From: GAS188 sp044445965
Lineage (GTDB): Bacteria; Pseudomonadota; Alphaproteobacteria; Rhizobiales; Beijerinckiaceae
Length of the DNA: 64,000 nt
NCBI GenBank assembly: GCA_044445965.1
Contig: JBIOEJ010000006.1
Span: 1-64,000 of the forward strand
Reading direction: 5' to 3'
In this document: one piece after another, positions 38,394 through 47,815 of the stretch
Layout of the letters: each line of letters begins with the position of its first letter
Position numbering within the stretch: the stretch's first letter is position 1
Notes under the pieces: model-generated
What the model was told of the DNA's origin: nothing
Databases searched by the model: none
What the model saw: the letters and a program-made list of their open reading frames with translations, nothing else
Made by a program: the position numbers and the translations under genes

Positions 38394-38873
38394 TCAGCCT
38401 CCCGCTATCGTCCGTGAAAGCGTGCCGCGGCCATAAACCGCCTCGGCGCGCTTCTCGAAAGCCTCCGAGAATTTGCGGAAGGCCCGGTCGAACATCGCGC
38501 CCATCAGCATGGCCAGCAGGCGGCTCTTGAACTCGTAGGAGATGAAGAACTCGACGAGGCAGCCCTCGCCATCGGGCTTGAAGCTCCACAGATTATCGAG
38601 TGCCTTGAAGGGTCCGTCGAGATAGGAGACCGCGATCTTGAGCGCGGAGCGGTCGAGCGTGACCTTGCTGGTGAAGGTCTCGCGGATCGCCTTGTAGCCG
38701 ACCGTCATGTCGGCGATCAGCGTCTCGCGGCCGCCCTCGGCCGGGACCCGGCTCCTCACCCTCAAGGCTTCGCAAAGCGGCAGGAAGAGCGGGTATTTCT
38801 CGACATCGGCGACGAGGTCGAACATCTGCTCGGGCGTATGCTTGACGCGACGCGTGGTGCGGAAGGAGGGCAT
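38394..38873 (-). CDS. RatA/COQ10-family START-domain protein
   Basis: 159 aa, one SRPBCC fold: HTPEQMFDLVADVEKYPLFLPLC at the N-terminus, the YLDGPFKALDNLWSFKP strand pair, and a C-terminal helix with AFEKRAEAVYG. Proteins of this type are annotated either as RatA (50S-binding toxin) or as COQ10 ubiquinone-binding proteins. In alphaproteobacteria, and beside lipA, the COQ10-like role in respiratory quinone function seems more likely. It lies 25 bases after lipA in the same direction. Confidence 0.88.
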   Translation of the reverse strand: MPSFRTTRRVKHTPEQMFDLVADVEKYPLFLPLCEALRVRSRVPAEGGRETLIADMTVGYKAIRETFTSKVTLDRSALKIAVSYLDGPFKALDNLWSFKPDGEGCLVEFFISYEFKSRLLAMLMGAMFDRAFRKFSEAFEKRAEAVYGRGTLSRTIAGG

Positions 38874-38898
38874 GCTGATATCTTGCCCGCGGCGGCGA

Positions 38899-39858
38899 TC
38901 AGGACTGAAGCTGCGAGAGGCGCGCCGCTTTCAGCTTCGCGAAATCCTCGCCCGCGTGATGCGAGGAGCGCGTCAGCGGGCTCGCCGAGACGAGCGCGAA
39001 GCCCTTGGTGTAGGCGATCGTCTCGAGGCCCTTGAACTCCTCGGGCGTGACGAAACGGATCACAGGGTGATGCTTGCGCGAGGGGGCGAGATATTGACCG
39101 ATGGTGAGGAAATCGACCTCCGCCGAGCGCAGATCATCCATCAATTGCAGCACCTCGTTGCGCTCCTCGCCGAGGCCGACCATGATTCCCGATTTGGTGA
39201 ACACGGCCGGAGCAAGCTCCCTGGCGCGCTGCAACAGGCGCAGCGAATGGAAATAACGGGCGCCCGGCCGCACCGTCAGATATTTCGACGGCACGGTCTC
39301 GAGGTTGTGGTTGAAGACATCGGGCTTGGCCTCGAGCACGGTTTCGAGCGCGCCGCCCTTGCGCAGGAAGTCGGGCGTGAGCACCTCGATCGTGGTCGCG
39401 GGCATGGCGGCGCGAATGGCGGCGATGGTGCGGGCGAAATGGCGCGCCCCGCCATCCGCGAGATCGTCGCGATCGACCGAGGTGACCACCACATGGTTGA
39501 GGCCGAGCTTGGCGACCGCGTCGGCAACCCGTGCCGGCTCGCCGTCGTCGAGGGCGCCGGGCAGGCCGGTCTTCACATTGCAGAATGCGCAAGCGCGCGT
39601 GCAGGTGTCCCCCATGATCATTAAGGTCGCGTGCTTCTTCTCCCAGCACTCGCCGATATTGGGGCAGCCCGCCTCCTCGCAGACGGTCGCGAGCTTATTG
39701 TCCCTGACAATGCGGTTGGTCGCGGCCCATTGCGGCGAGCCCGGCGCCTTCACCCTTATCCAATCGGGCTTGCGCAGCACGGGTTGATCGGGCCGATTGG
39801 CCTTCTCGGGATGTCGCGGCCGCGGATCGCGGTTGATGAGATCGAGGACGAGGGCCAT
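38899..39858 (-). CDS. lipA: Lipoyl synthase
   Basis: 319 aa from ATG 39858. It has both iron-sulfur motifs: CEEAGCPNIGEC (auxiliary cluster) and CTRACAFCNV (radical-SAM CX3CX2C), then the radical-SAM barrel and the C-terminal RSSHHAGEDF with the conserved Ser. Inserts sulfur into octanoyl-E2 domains of 2-oxoacid dehydrogenases. A longer frame upstream of 39858 is not conserved-looking and reaches the TRAP permease gene. Confidence 0.96.
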   Translation of the reverse strand: MALVLDLINRDPRPRHPEKANRPDQPVLRKPDWIRVKAPGSPQWAATNRIVRDNKLATVCEEAGCPNIGECWEKKHATLMIMGDTCTRACAFCNVKTGLPGALDDGEPARVADAVAKLGLNHVVVTSVDRDDLADGGARHFARTIAAIRAAMPATTIEVLTPDFLRKGGALETVLEAKPDVFNHNLETVPSKYLTVRPGARYFHSLRLLQRARELAPAVFTKSGIMVGLGEERNEVLQLMDDLRSAEVDFLTIGQYLAPSRKHHPVIRFVTPEEFKGLETIAYTKGFALVSASPLTRSSHHAGEDFAKLKAARLSQLQS

Positions 39859-39895
39859 GTCGAAGAGGTAGTCCGGGCGCGCCGAGACATCAAGC

Positions 39896-41818
39896 TCAAC
39901 GCAGGAACCCGATGGAGATCCACGGTATCGCGGCAACCAGGATCAGGCCGAGCAGGAGCGACAGCATATAGGGCCAGATGGCGCGCAAGCCCTCAGCCGG
40001 ATCGACCCGGCCGATGGCGCAGGCCGTGTAGTAGCCGACCCCGAAGGGCGGCGCGAACAGGCCGATGCCCATGGCGAGGATCACCACCATGGCGTAGTGC
40101 ACCTCGTGGATGCCAACGGTCCGCGCGATCGGGAACAGCAGCGGCCCGAACAGCACGATCGCCGGGATGCCTTCGAGCACCGAGCCCAGCATCATGAAGG
40201 CTGCGATCGATGCGGCCATGAAGGTCGAGGACCCGCCCGGCAGCCCGGTCATCACCTCCGCGAGCGTGCGCGAGAAGCCCGACTGGGTCAGCGCCCAGGC
40301 CATGCCGGTCGCGGTCCCAATGATGAGGAGGATTGCGCCCGACAGGGCCGCCGTGTCGACGAGGGCCGGCCAGATGCGGGCCCAGGCGATCTTCTCGCGA
40401 AAGATCAAGCTCGCGACGGCCGCGTAGACGAGGCCGTACATCACGCCGATGGTCGAGACCTCGGTCGCGGTCGCCACCCCTTCGACGACGGCCGCGCGGA
40501 TCACGAACGGCAGGATCAAGCCTGGTAAGGCGGCGGTGCAGAGGCGGAGGATTTCGCCGCCACTCGCCCGCGGCGCGGCGCTGACGAGATCTCCGCGGTG
40601 ACGCCACCAGACGACGCTGGCGAGCATCACGGCGAGCACTGCGCCCGGCAGCAAGCCGCCCGTGAACATGGCCGAGATCGAGACGCCGGTGACTGAACCG
40701 ATGGTGATCAGGACGAGGCTCGGAGGAATGGTCTCGGTCTGGGCCCCGGTCGCCGCAAGCAGCGCCACGAGATCGCCGCCCTTGGCGCCCCGCGCTTTCA
40801 TCTCGGGAAAGAGCACTGGCGCCACCGCCGCCATGTCGGCGGCCTTGGCGCCGGAAATGCCGGAGACGAGATACATGGCGCCGAGCAGCACATAGTGCAG
40901 GCCCCCGCGCACATGCCCGATCAGGCTCGCGAGGAAGCCGACCATATGGCGTGCGAGCCCGGCGATCTCGATCAGCAGGCCGAGGAAGACGAAGAGCGGC
41001 ACGGCGAGCAGGATGATGTGCGACATGCCTTCGTCCAGCCTGCCGACGACGACGGTCATCGGGGTCCTGGTCGTCAGGGCGAGGAAGGCAAAGGTGCCGA
41101 TGCCGAAAGCGAAGGCGATCGGGATGCCGGCAAGCACGGCACCGCCCGTCAAGAGCACGAAGAACACGACGAGCTTGTAATTGCCGATCGCCGTCAGCAG
41201 CGGGCCAGCGAGCATCAATGCGCCGCCGATCGCCAGGATCGTGCCGATCGCCAGTGCGATGTCGGCGATGCGCAAGGCCTGCCCGATCCGCTTAAGGCCG
41301 AGGATGAGCATGAGCGCAATGCCGACCGGCAGAGCGGCGGCGCGCCAGATGGTCGGAATCTCGAGCGCCGGCGTCACCACCGCCGCTTCATCGATCGCGT
41401 ATTCGATGGCCGGCTGCAGGACGAAGCCGAGGAAAGCGAGCCCGACGCACAATGCCAAGGCCTCGAAGAAGGCGCGGCGGCGCGGCCGGGCCTTATCGAT
41501 CAAGGCGCCCATGCGCATATGCTCGACGCGCCGATAGGCGACGACCGCTCCGAGCATGGCGAGCCACAGGAACAGGATCGAGGCGAGCTCGTCCGACCAG
41601 GTCAATGGCTGGTGGAAGACGTAGCGCGAGACAACGCCGGCGAAGAGGATCAGCGTCTCGACGGCGACCAAACCCCCCGCAAGAGTCTCGACGAGGCGCC
41701 CGATCCCGGCGTCGACGGCATCGATCGCAACCGCGGCGGCGCTGCGCGGAACGCCGCCTCGAGGCCTCGAAACGATCAGCTCATCGGCCTCGACGACGCG
41801 GATCTCCTTCATCTCCAT
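39896..41818 (-). CDS. TRAP transporter fused DctQ-DctM permease
   Basis: 640 aa. The N-terminal part (about 40-180) has the four-helix DctQ-type small subunit (FHQPLTWSDELASILFLWLAMLGAVVAYR). The rest is the 12-segment DctM large subunit, with KAADMAAVAPVLFPEMKARG and TGAQTETIPPSLVLI. It imports an organic acid using the sodium or proton gradient with the DctP protein encoded two genes upstream. Start ATG 41818; ATG 41812 is possible. Third gene of the dctP-SDR-dctQM operon, 14 bases after the SDR. Confidence 0.9.
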   Translation of the reverse strand: MEMKEIRVVEADELIVSRPRGGVPRSAAAVAIDAVDAGIGRLVETLAGGLVAVETLILFAGVVSRYVFHQPLTWSDELASILFLWLAMLGAVVAYRRVEHMRMGALIDKARPRRRAFFEALALCVGLAFLGFVLQPAIEYAIDEAAVVTPALEIPTIWRAAALPVGIALMLILGLKRIGQALRIADIALAIGTILAIGGALMLAGPLLTAIGNYKLVVFFVLLTGGAVLAGIPIAFAFGIGTFAFLALTTRTPMTVVVGRLDEGMSHIILLAVPLFVFLGLLIEIAGLARHMVGFLASLIGHVRGGLHYVLLGAMYLVSGISGAKAADMAAVAPVLFPEMKARGAKGGDLVALLAATGAQTETIPPSLVLITIGSVTGVSISAMFTGGLLPGAVLAVMLASVVWWRHRGDLVSAAPRASGGEILRLCTAALPGLILPFVIRAAVVEGVATATEVSTIGVMYGLVYAAVASLIFREKIAWARIWPALVDTAALSGAILLIIGTATGMAWALTQSGFSRTLAEVMTGLPGGSSTFMAASIAAFMMLGSVLEGIPAIVLFGPLLFPIARTVGIHEVHYAMVVILAMGIGLFAPPFGVGYYTACAIGRVDPAEGLRAIWPYMLSLLLGLILVAAIPWISIGFLR

Positions 41819-41832
41819 CTCAGGCACCGCCC

Positions 41833-42624
41833 CTAGATCTTGCAGCCGAGCCCGCCATCGACCGCGAGGCAAACGCCGGTGATGTAGCGCGCCTCATCCG
41901 AGGCGAGGAACAGCGCGGCGCGCGCCACATCGAAGGCATCGCCCATGAATCCCATGGGGCTCATCGCATGCCGCGCCTTCACCATCGCCTCGGCGTCCGC
42001 ATATTGGCCGGCGATCTGCCGGTAGATCAGCGGCGTGTCCATGACGCCCGGCATGATGGCATTGGCGCGGATGCCGAAGGGCGCATAGCGCACCGCGAGC
42101 GCCCGCGTCAGGTGGTTGAGCCCCGATTTCGAGGCGTAGTAGGAGAAATAGGGATAGGGGTTCACCGTCACCGCGGCGAGCGAGGAGATGTTGACGATCG
42201 CACCCTTCCGCTGCGCCTTCATCACCGGCAAGACATGCTTGCAGGTGAGGAACACGCTCTTGAGGTTGACGGCCATCACGCGATCCCAGCTTTCCTCGGA
42301 CGCCTCGATCGGATCGCCCATCTCGGTGATCCCGACATTGTTGTGCAGGATGTCGATGCGCCCGTATCGCCGCGTCGCCTCGGCCGTCGTGGCGGCGATA
42401 TCGGCGGAGCGCGTCACATCGGCTTCGAGTGCGACGGCCTCATTGCCTTCCGAAGCGATGATGGCGGCGGTCTCCTCCGCCGCGCCGCGATCGCGATCGA
42501 CGGCGATGACACGGGCGCCTTCGCGCGCGTAAAGTGCCGCCGCCGCCTTGCCGTTGCCCCAGCCCGGCCCCGACGACCCGGCGCCGAAGACGACGGCGAC
42601 GCGGCCTTCGAGGCGTTTGATCAC
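41833..42624 (-). CDS. SDR-family dehydrogenase in the TRAP operon
   Basis: 263 aa from GTG 42624, which overlaps the dctP stop (GTGA). Rossmann start VAVVFGAGSSGPGWGNGKA is an unusual, extended glycine motif; the rest is classical: LHNNVGITEMGD, NISSLAAV, catalytic YYASK, and a C-terminal GGLG ending. It probably oxidises or reduces an alcohol or hydroxyacid taken up by the transporter. The open frame upstream of 42624 is a shadow of dctP. Substrate unknown. Confidence 0.85.
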   Translation of the reverse strand: MIKRLEGRVAVVFGAGSSGPGWGNGKAAAALYAREGARVIAVDRDRGAAEETAAIIASEGNEAVALEADVTRSADIAATTAEATRRYGRIDILHNNVGITEMGDPIEASEESWDRVMAVNLKSVFLTCKHVLPVMKAQRKGAIVNISSLAAVTVNPYPYFSYYASKSGLNHLTRALAVRYAPFGIRANAIMPGVMDTPLIYRQIAGQYADAEAMVKARHAMSPMGFMGDAFDVARAALFLASDEARYITGVCLAVDGGLGCKI

Positions 42625-43637
42625 GCGATCTTGCCGGTGAATTTCTCGAGCACCGACCAGGCTTCGTCTCCGTATTTGCCTTTCCATTCCGTGAAGAAGC
42701 CGGCCTGACGCAGCTTCTGGCGGAAAGGCTCCTTGTCGACGGTCTTGAACTCGATGCCCCTGCCTTCGAGGTCCTTTTGCAGGCTGATATTCAGCTTTTC
42801 GAGATCGGCTCGCTGGTCGAGCGCCGAGGCGTTCAGATGCTTGGTGGCGAGCGCGCGCAGATCGTCCGGCAGCGCCTGCCAGGCCTTGCCGTTGGCGAGC
42901 AGCCAATAGCCGTCCCACATATGGCCGGTCAGCGAGATGTATTTCTGCACTTCGTAGACACGCATGGTCCAGATGGCCGCGAGAGGATTCTCCTGGCCTT
43001 CGGCGATCTTGGTCTGCAATGCGGAATACATTTCATTGGCGTTGATCGAGATCGGCGAAGCCCCGAACGCCTTGAACATCGAGGTCCAGAGCGGCGAGAC
43101 CGGCACGCGGATCTTGTAGCCTTCGAGATCGGCGGGCGTGAGGATCGGCTTCGTCGAGGAGCTGATATGGCGGAAGCCGTTGTCCCAGATATGCTCGAGC
43201 GCCACGAGGCCGGATTTGGCGATCGCGGCGCGGATGAAGCTGCCGAGATCTCCGTCCATCGCCTTCCACACCGCCGGATAGTCCGGGAAGGCGAAGCCGA
43301 TGCCGTTGATCGAGGCGATCGGGACGAGGGTCGAGAGAATGAGACCCGACAGCGTGAACAGCTCGACGCCGCCGGAGCGCAGCTGGCTGAGCGTATCGGT
43401 ATCGGAGCCGAGCTGGTTGTTCGGGAAGAGCTGGATATCGAGCCGTCCGCCCGATTCCTGGCGGATGCGGTCGATCGCCTCCTTGGCGCGCACGTTGAGC
43501 GGATGGTCGCCGGCGAGGTTCGTGGCGAATTTGTAGGAGAACTCGGCGGCCCGCGCTCCTCCGATCCGAAACAGCGTGACGCCTGCAGCAGCGCCCGGCA
43601 CTGCCGCCATGAGGCCGCGCCTCGTCATCTTCACCAT
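42621..43637 (-). CDS. TRAP transporter substrate-binding protein DctP
   Basis: 338 aa from ATG 43637, with AGGAGG 7 bases upstream. N-terminal export signal with TRRGLMAAVPGAAAG, so Tat export is possible, then a DctP fold: AEFSYKFATNLAGDHPLNV, GVELFTLSGLILSTLV, KIRVPVSPLWTSMFKAFGA with the conserved Arg that binds the ligand carboxylate, and AEGQENPLAAIW. It binds a carboxylated substrate in the periplasm. First gene of the operon; 103 bases separate it from the TPP-enzyme gene upstream. Confidence 0.9.
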   Translation of the reverse strand: MVKMTRRGLMAAVPGAAAGVTLFRIGGARAAEFSYKFATNLAGDHPLNVRAKEAIDRIRQESGGRLDIQLFPNNQLGSDTDTLSQLRSGGVELFTLSGLILSTLVPIASINGIGFAFPDYPAVWKAMDGDLGSFIRAAIAKSGLVALEHIWDNGFRHISSSTKPILTPADLEGYKIRVPVSPLWTSMFKAFGASPISINANEMYSALQTKIAEGQENPLAAIWTMRVYEVQKYISLTGHMWDGYWLLANGKAWQALPDDLRALATKHLNASALDQRADLEKLNISLQKDLEGRGIEFKTVDKEPFRQKLRQAGFFTEWKGKYGDEAWSVLEKFTGKIA

Positions 43638-43740
43638 GGTGGTTCCTCCTCGTTGATCTCGCTTTGATCTCATTGGCGTTGACGCTCAGTATCGATGGAT
43701 AGTCAAGCCCGAGCCGATCGGCTTTGTCATTTCCGGCTTT

Positions 43741-45468
43741 TCAGGCGACACGGTCCCCCTTCTTCACCTGGACCGCACGGTTGTCGGCGGCCGGCAGCAT
43801 CTTCGCGGGATCGCGCGTGACGACGGTGTCGATCACCACCGGGCCCCTCGTGCGAAACGCCTCCCGCAGGGCAGGCCCGAAGGCGTCCGGCTCCTCGACG
43901 CGGATGCCCGTGCAGCCGAGCGCGGCCGCGACATTCGCGTAATTCGTCTCCGCGAGGTCTGAGGCGTGATAGGCGCCCGCGCCGTACATCAGATGCTGCA
44001 GCGCCTTCACATAGCCCGAGGCCGCGTTGTTGACGACGACGATCGTGAAATCGAGCTGCATGCGGCGCGCCGTCTCCATCTCGCCGAGCATCATGTTGAA
44101 GCCGCCATCGCCGGTGAGGCTCACTACCTTGCGCCCAGGCGCGGCGAGCGCCGCCCCCATGGCGCCCGGCAGCCCGTAGCCGATCGAGGCAAAGCCGCGA
44201 TCCGGCACGAAGCCGCGTCCTGCCCGCTTGGTGTCGTAGAGGAGCCCGCCCCAATGGGCGGCGAAACCGCCATCGGCGATCAGCAGGCCGTCATCCGGCA
44301 TGGCGAGGTTCAACTCGCCCATGATGCGGCCCATGTTCACCGGAACCTCTGGCGAGGCATAGCGATCCTTGACGCTCTCTCGCCAGGCCGCCATACGGCG
44401 CGCGGCCTCGCCGCAATGGTCGCGATGGCGTGCGAGGATGGTTCGGGCGTCGCCCGAGAGCGCGGTGTGCAGATCCTCGATGCCGGAGAGAGCATCGCCC
44501 CAGAGCGCGACTTCGGGCTCGACCGTGCGCCCGATCTCCTCTGCGACGATCTCGAGATGGATGATGCGCTTGCCGCGCGGGGGGACCGTATAGCGCTTGG
44601 TCGCGATCTCGCCTAGCTTGCAACCGATGACGAGAAGGGCATCCGCCTCCTCGATCAGCCTGTTGGCGATGCGGTCATAACGGCCGAACAGCCCAGCGCT
44701 CAAGGGATCGACGCAGGCAATCGCGCCCTTGCCGCTGATGGTATGCGCGACCGGGATGCCGAAAGCGCGGGCGAAGGCGGTCAGCGCCCCTGCGGCGCCC
44801 GAAAGATGCACCCCGCCGCCGGCGAGCGCCAAGGGTCGTTCGGCGGCGGCGAGAAGGGCGGCGGCGCGCTCGATGGCGCCGGCGTCCGGACGGCAGCGCA
44901 ATGACGGGGCAGCCTCATGCGTCGGGTCGGTCCTGAAGTCGTCATCGGCGAAGCCGAAGGTGCCGTGGCAGATATCTTCCGGCACATCGACCACCACCGG
45001 CCCCGGCCGCCCGGCGGTTGCGACCGCGAAGGCGCGGCGCATCAGCTCCGGGATGCGCGAAACCGCCTCGACGCGGATCAGCTCCTTGACGGCGGGCCGC
45101 AGGATCTCGGTCTGGCGCGCCTCCTGCGTCATGTTCTTGAAGGCATGCTCGCGATGCGCGTCGCCGACCAGCACCACGAGCGGCGTGCCGGCATTCAGCG
45201 CCTCGACGAGCCCGGTGACGAGGTTGGTCGCTCCAGGGCCCAGCGTGGCATCGGCGAGGCCCACCCGCCCCGACACCTTGGCGTAGGCATCGGCCGCGAA
45301 CACGCCGGCGCGCTCGTCGTTGATCAGGTGGTGATCGAGGCCGAGCCGGCGCGCCGCATCATAGAATGGCAGGAGCTGGAAACCGCCCATGCCGAACATC
45401 GGCCCGCCATGGAAGCCCTTGATCATGCGGGCGAGCGCTTCGCCGCCGGTCATTTCGTTCGCGCTCAT
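43741..45468 (-). CDS. Thiamine-diphosphate enzyme of the acetolactate synthase family
   Basis: 575 aa, three-domain ThDP enzyme. Catalytic Glu in LINDERAGVFAADAYAKVSG (near residue 52), a central Rossmann domain, and C-terminal ThDP/Mg motif TGDGGFNMMLGEMETARR followed by VVVNN. It decarboxylates or condenses a 2-oxoacid; exact chemistry (acetolactate, sulfoacetaldehyde, benzoylformate type) cannot be assigned. ATGA overlap with the E1-beta gene upstream places it in one operon with the E1 pair. Confidence 0.85.
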   Translation of the reverse strand: MSANEMTGGEALARMIKGFHGGPMFGMGGFQLLPFYDAARRLGLDHHLINDERAGVFAADAYAKVSGRVGLADATLGPGATNLVTGLVEALNAGTPLVVLVGDAHREHAFKNMTQEARQTEILRPAVKELIRVEAVSRIPELMRRAFAVATAGRPGPVVVDVPEDICHGTFGFADDDFRTDPTHEAAPSLRCRPDAGAIERAAALLAAAERPLALAGGGVHLSGAAGALTAFARAFGIPVAHTISGKGAIACVDPLSAGLFGRYDRIANRLIEEADALLVIGCKLGEIATKRYTVPPRGKRIIHLEIVAEEIGRTVEPEVALWGDALSGIEDLHTALSGDARTILARHRDHCGEAARRMAAWRESVKDRYASPEVPVNMGRIMGELNLAMPDDGLLIADGGFAAHWGGLLYDTKRAGRGFVPDRGFASIGYGLPGAMGAALAAPGRKVVSLTGDGGFNMMLGEMETARRMQLDFTIVVVNNAASGYVKALQHLMYGAGAYHASDLAETNYANVAAALGCTGIRVEEPDAFGPALREAFRTRGPVVIDTVVTRDPAKMLPAADNRAVQVKKGDRVA

Positions 45469-46457
45469 GGCCGGGCTCCCTTTCGCCGCTCGTCAAGGGC
45501 CATCTCGCGTGCCGCGGCGACGATCGCCGCCTCCGAAACCCTCGCCGCGTCCTCGAGGGACGGCGCGTAGCCGATCGGGACGCGCGGCGCTCCGAGACGC
45601 CGGACGGCAGCCGAACCGTCGAGCTTCTCGGCGACGGTCGCCACGATCTCGGCGCCGAAGCCGCCGACTGAAACGGCCTCATGGACCACCAGAAGCCGCT
45701 TGGTCTTGGATACGCTGCGCAAGACCCGGCGCTTGTCCCAAGGCCAGATCGTGCGCAGATCGATCAGCTCGATCTCGATCCCATCCTTTGCCAGCGCCTC
45801 GGCGGCGCGCGCCGCCACATGCACCTGGCTCGACCAGGAGACGATGGTGAGATCGCGGCCCTTACGCACCATGCGAGCTTGTCCGAAGGGCACCGTGAAA
45901 TCCGGATCCTCCGGCACCTCGTCCTCGAGCCCCCAGAGATTCTTATGTTCCATGTAGACGACCGGGTCGTCGCAGCGGATGGCGAATTTGAGCAGCCCCT
46001 TATTGTCGGCAGGGGTCGCGGGGCAGACCACGACGAGGCCCGGCACATGGGCATACCAGGCCTCGAGCGATTGCGAATGCTGGGCGGCGGAGGATCGCCA
46101 CATGCCGATCGGCTCGCGCACCACCAGGGGCACGCGGGCCTGGCCGCCGAACATGAACCTCGCCTTCGCCGCCTGGTTCACGAGCTCGTCCATGGCGCAG
46201 AGCGCGAAATCGGAGAAGCGCATCTCGACGACGGGGCGCGTCCCCATCATCGCCGCCCCGACGCAGGCGCCGAGGATCGCGGCCTCCGAGATCGGAGCGT
46301 CCGAGATACGTTCACTGCCGAAGATTTCCGCCAAGCCGCGATATTGACCGAAGACGCCGCCGCGCCCGAGATCCTCCCCGACCGCCCAAACCGTTTGATC
46401 GCGGCGCATCTCCTCTTCGAGCGCCAGGCGGCCGGCATCGAGATAGGACATCCGCAT
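45465..46457 (-). CDS. 2-oxoacid/acetoin dehydrogenase E1 component, beta subunit
   Basis: 330 aa. Transketolase-type pyrimidine domain with VWAVGEDLGRGGVFG and ISDAPISEAAILGACVGAAMMG, RFSDFALCAMDELVNQAAK, then the transketolase C-terminal domain (IELIDLRTIWPWDKRRVLRSV). Forms an alpha2-beta2 ThDP enzyme with the gene upstream. The start shares one base with the alpha stop (TGATG). Family members include acetoin, pyruvate and branched-chain E1; the absence of E2 and E3 genes next door leaves the acceptor unknown. Confidence 0.88.
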   Translation of the reverse strand: MRMSYLDAGRLALEEEMRRDQTVWAVGEDLGRGGVFGQYRGLAEIFGSERISDAPISEAAILGACVGAAMMGTRPVVEMRFSDFALCAMDELVNQAAKARFMFGGQARVPLVVREPIGMWRSSAAQHSQSLEAWYAHVPGLVVVCPATPADNKGLLKFAIRCDDPVVYMEHKNLWGLEDEVPEDPDFTVPFGQARMVRKGRDLTIVSWSSQVHVAARAAEALAKDGIEIELIDLRTIWPWDKRRVLRSVSKTKRLLVVHEAVSVGGFGAEIVATVAEKLDGSAAVRRLGAPRVPIGYAPSLEDAARVSEAAIVAAAREMALDERRKGARP

Positions 46458-47458
46458 CAGAACGGCTCCACCAGCGGCGAGCCGAAGTCCTGGACATCCG
46501 CAAACGCCGCCTCGGCCGGAGGGAAAGGCGCGCCGCGGGCGCTCGCATAGGCTGCTTCCATTTCGGCGAGCGCAGCTTGCTTGTCCGCGTCGAGCGCCAC
46601 GGCATGCACCCCCGAGGCCATCAGCAACTCGCGGGCGCGCAGGATCGGGTCGTTGGCCTTCTGCGCCTCGACCTCGCCCTTGGGCCGATAGGTCGCGGGA
46701 TCAGCCCCCGTATGGCCGGTGATGCGGTAGGTCTCGGCGTGCAGGAAGCGCGGTCCCTCCCCTGCCCTCACGGCGCGCACCAGGTCGGCCACCGCCTGAT
46801 CGACCGCCATCACGTCATTGCCGTGGACCTCGGTCGCCGGCACGCCGAGCGCACGCGCCCGATCGGAAACGCCCGGACCCGCCGTCATGCCGCGGGTCTT
46901 CGTGGTCGCCGCATAGCCGTTATCCTCGCAGACGAACAGCACCGGCAGTTTGAACACGGCCGCCCAGTTGAGCCCTTCGAGGAAAGGGCCGCGATTGGCC
47001 GCACCGTCGCCGAAGAAGCAGATGACGATGCGGTCCTCGCGCTTGAGCTTCACGGCATGCGCGGCGCCCGCGGCGATCACGATATTCGCGGCCACCACGC
47101 CGTTCGCGCCGAGCATCCCGACGCTGAAATCGGCGATGTGCATCGAGCCGCCCTTGCCTCCGCAAGTGCCGCCGACCTTGCCGAGCAGCTCACGGAACAT
47201 CGCGGTCGAGGAGGCGCCCTTGGCGAGCGTATGTCCATGGCCCCGATGGGTCGAGAGCAAGAGGTCGCGCTTCGTAAGATGGGCAATCACACCCGCCGCC
47301 ACCGCCTCCTGGCCGATCGACGGATGGATGGCGCCGAGCACCTGCTTGTCGGCGAGCGCGCCCAGCGCCACCTCCTCCAGCGCCCGAATGCGGTGCATCA
47401 AGAGGTGATGGGTCCGCAAACGCTCCACATCGATATTCGCCAGCCTCGCCTTGCTCAT
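46457..47458 (-). CDS. 2-oxoacid/acetoin dehydrogenase E1 component, alpha subunit
   Basis: 333 aa from ATG 47458. ThDP/Mg motif CFFGDGAANRGPFLEGLNWA to CEDN (near residues 160-190), HRGHGHTLAKG, GGTCGGKGGSMHIAD and the phosphorylation-loop-like TYRITGHTGADPATYR. Closest in style to the AcoA/PdhA group. First gene of a three-gene unit (alpha, beta, acetolactate-synthase-like) with a likely promoter about 110 bases upstream. Confidence 0.88.
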   Translation of the reverse strand: MSKARLANIDVERLRTHHLLMHRIRALEEVALGALADKQVLGAIHPSIGQEAVAAGVIAHLTKRDLLLSTHRGHGHTLAKGASSTAMFRELLGKVGGTCGGKGGSMHIADFSVGMLGANGVVAANIVIAAGAAHAVKLKREDRIVICFFGDGAANRGPFLEGLNWAAVFKLPVLFVCEDNGYAATTKTRGMTAGPGVSDRARALGVPATEVHGNDVMAVDQAVADLVRAVRAGEGPRFLHAETYRITGHTGADPATYRPKGEVEAQKANDPILRARELLMASGVHAVALDADKQAALAEMEAAYASARGAPFPPAEAAFADVQDFGSPLVEPF

Positions 47459-47567
47459 ATCGTTCTCGTCACTCTGCCGCTTCGGTCGTGGCGGGCCGGG
47501 ACGGCGCCGCTTCGAGCGCGCTCGCCTCTTCGCGCGCAAGAGGCGCAACGGCTCGCCCATCCGTTCC

Positions 47568-47603
47568 TTGACTTGGCGATAGGGTGATTTTGGACTAAGT
47601 CAA
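47568..47603 (-). promoter_or_regulatory. Likely promoter and inverted repeat upstream of the E1-alpha gene
   Basis: On the minus strand TTGACT (47598-47603), 16 bases, TATCGC (47576-47581). The -35 is part of a TTGACTT-N22-AAGTCAA inverted repeat (47568-47574 and 47597-47603) that brackets the promoter and could bind a dimeric regulator. The rest of the gap 47459-47815 holds no recognisable gene. Confidence 0.4.
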
Positions 47604-47815
47604 TCGCGTGCGTCGATGGCCAACTGCGCCATGGAGCTTGAGCCGCGCCCAGCAACGCGGCCGCTAGATCTTGCCAAGTTATCCACGAAGCGGTCGGCAA
47701 GAATGCGTAGCCGCGGCACCACGCTCAGAATTTGGCACCGCGCCCACTTGCGCACAGGCAAGCTCGCGGACTAGGCTGTTGGTTACGATTATGCCTCGAT
47801 CGAGAGAGCCGCATC

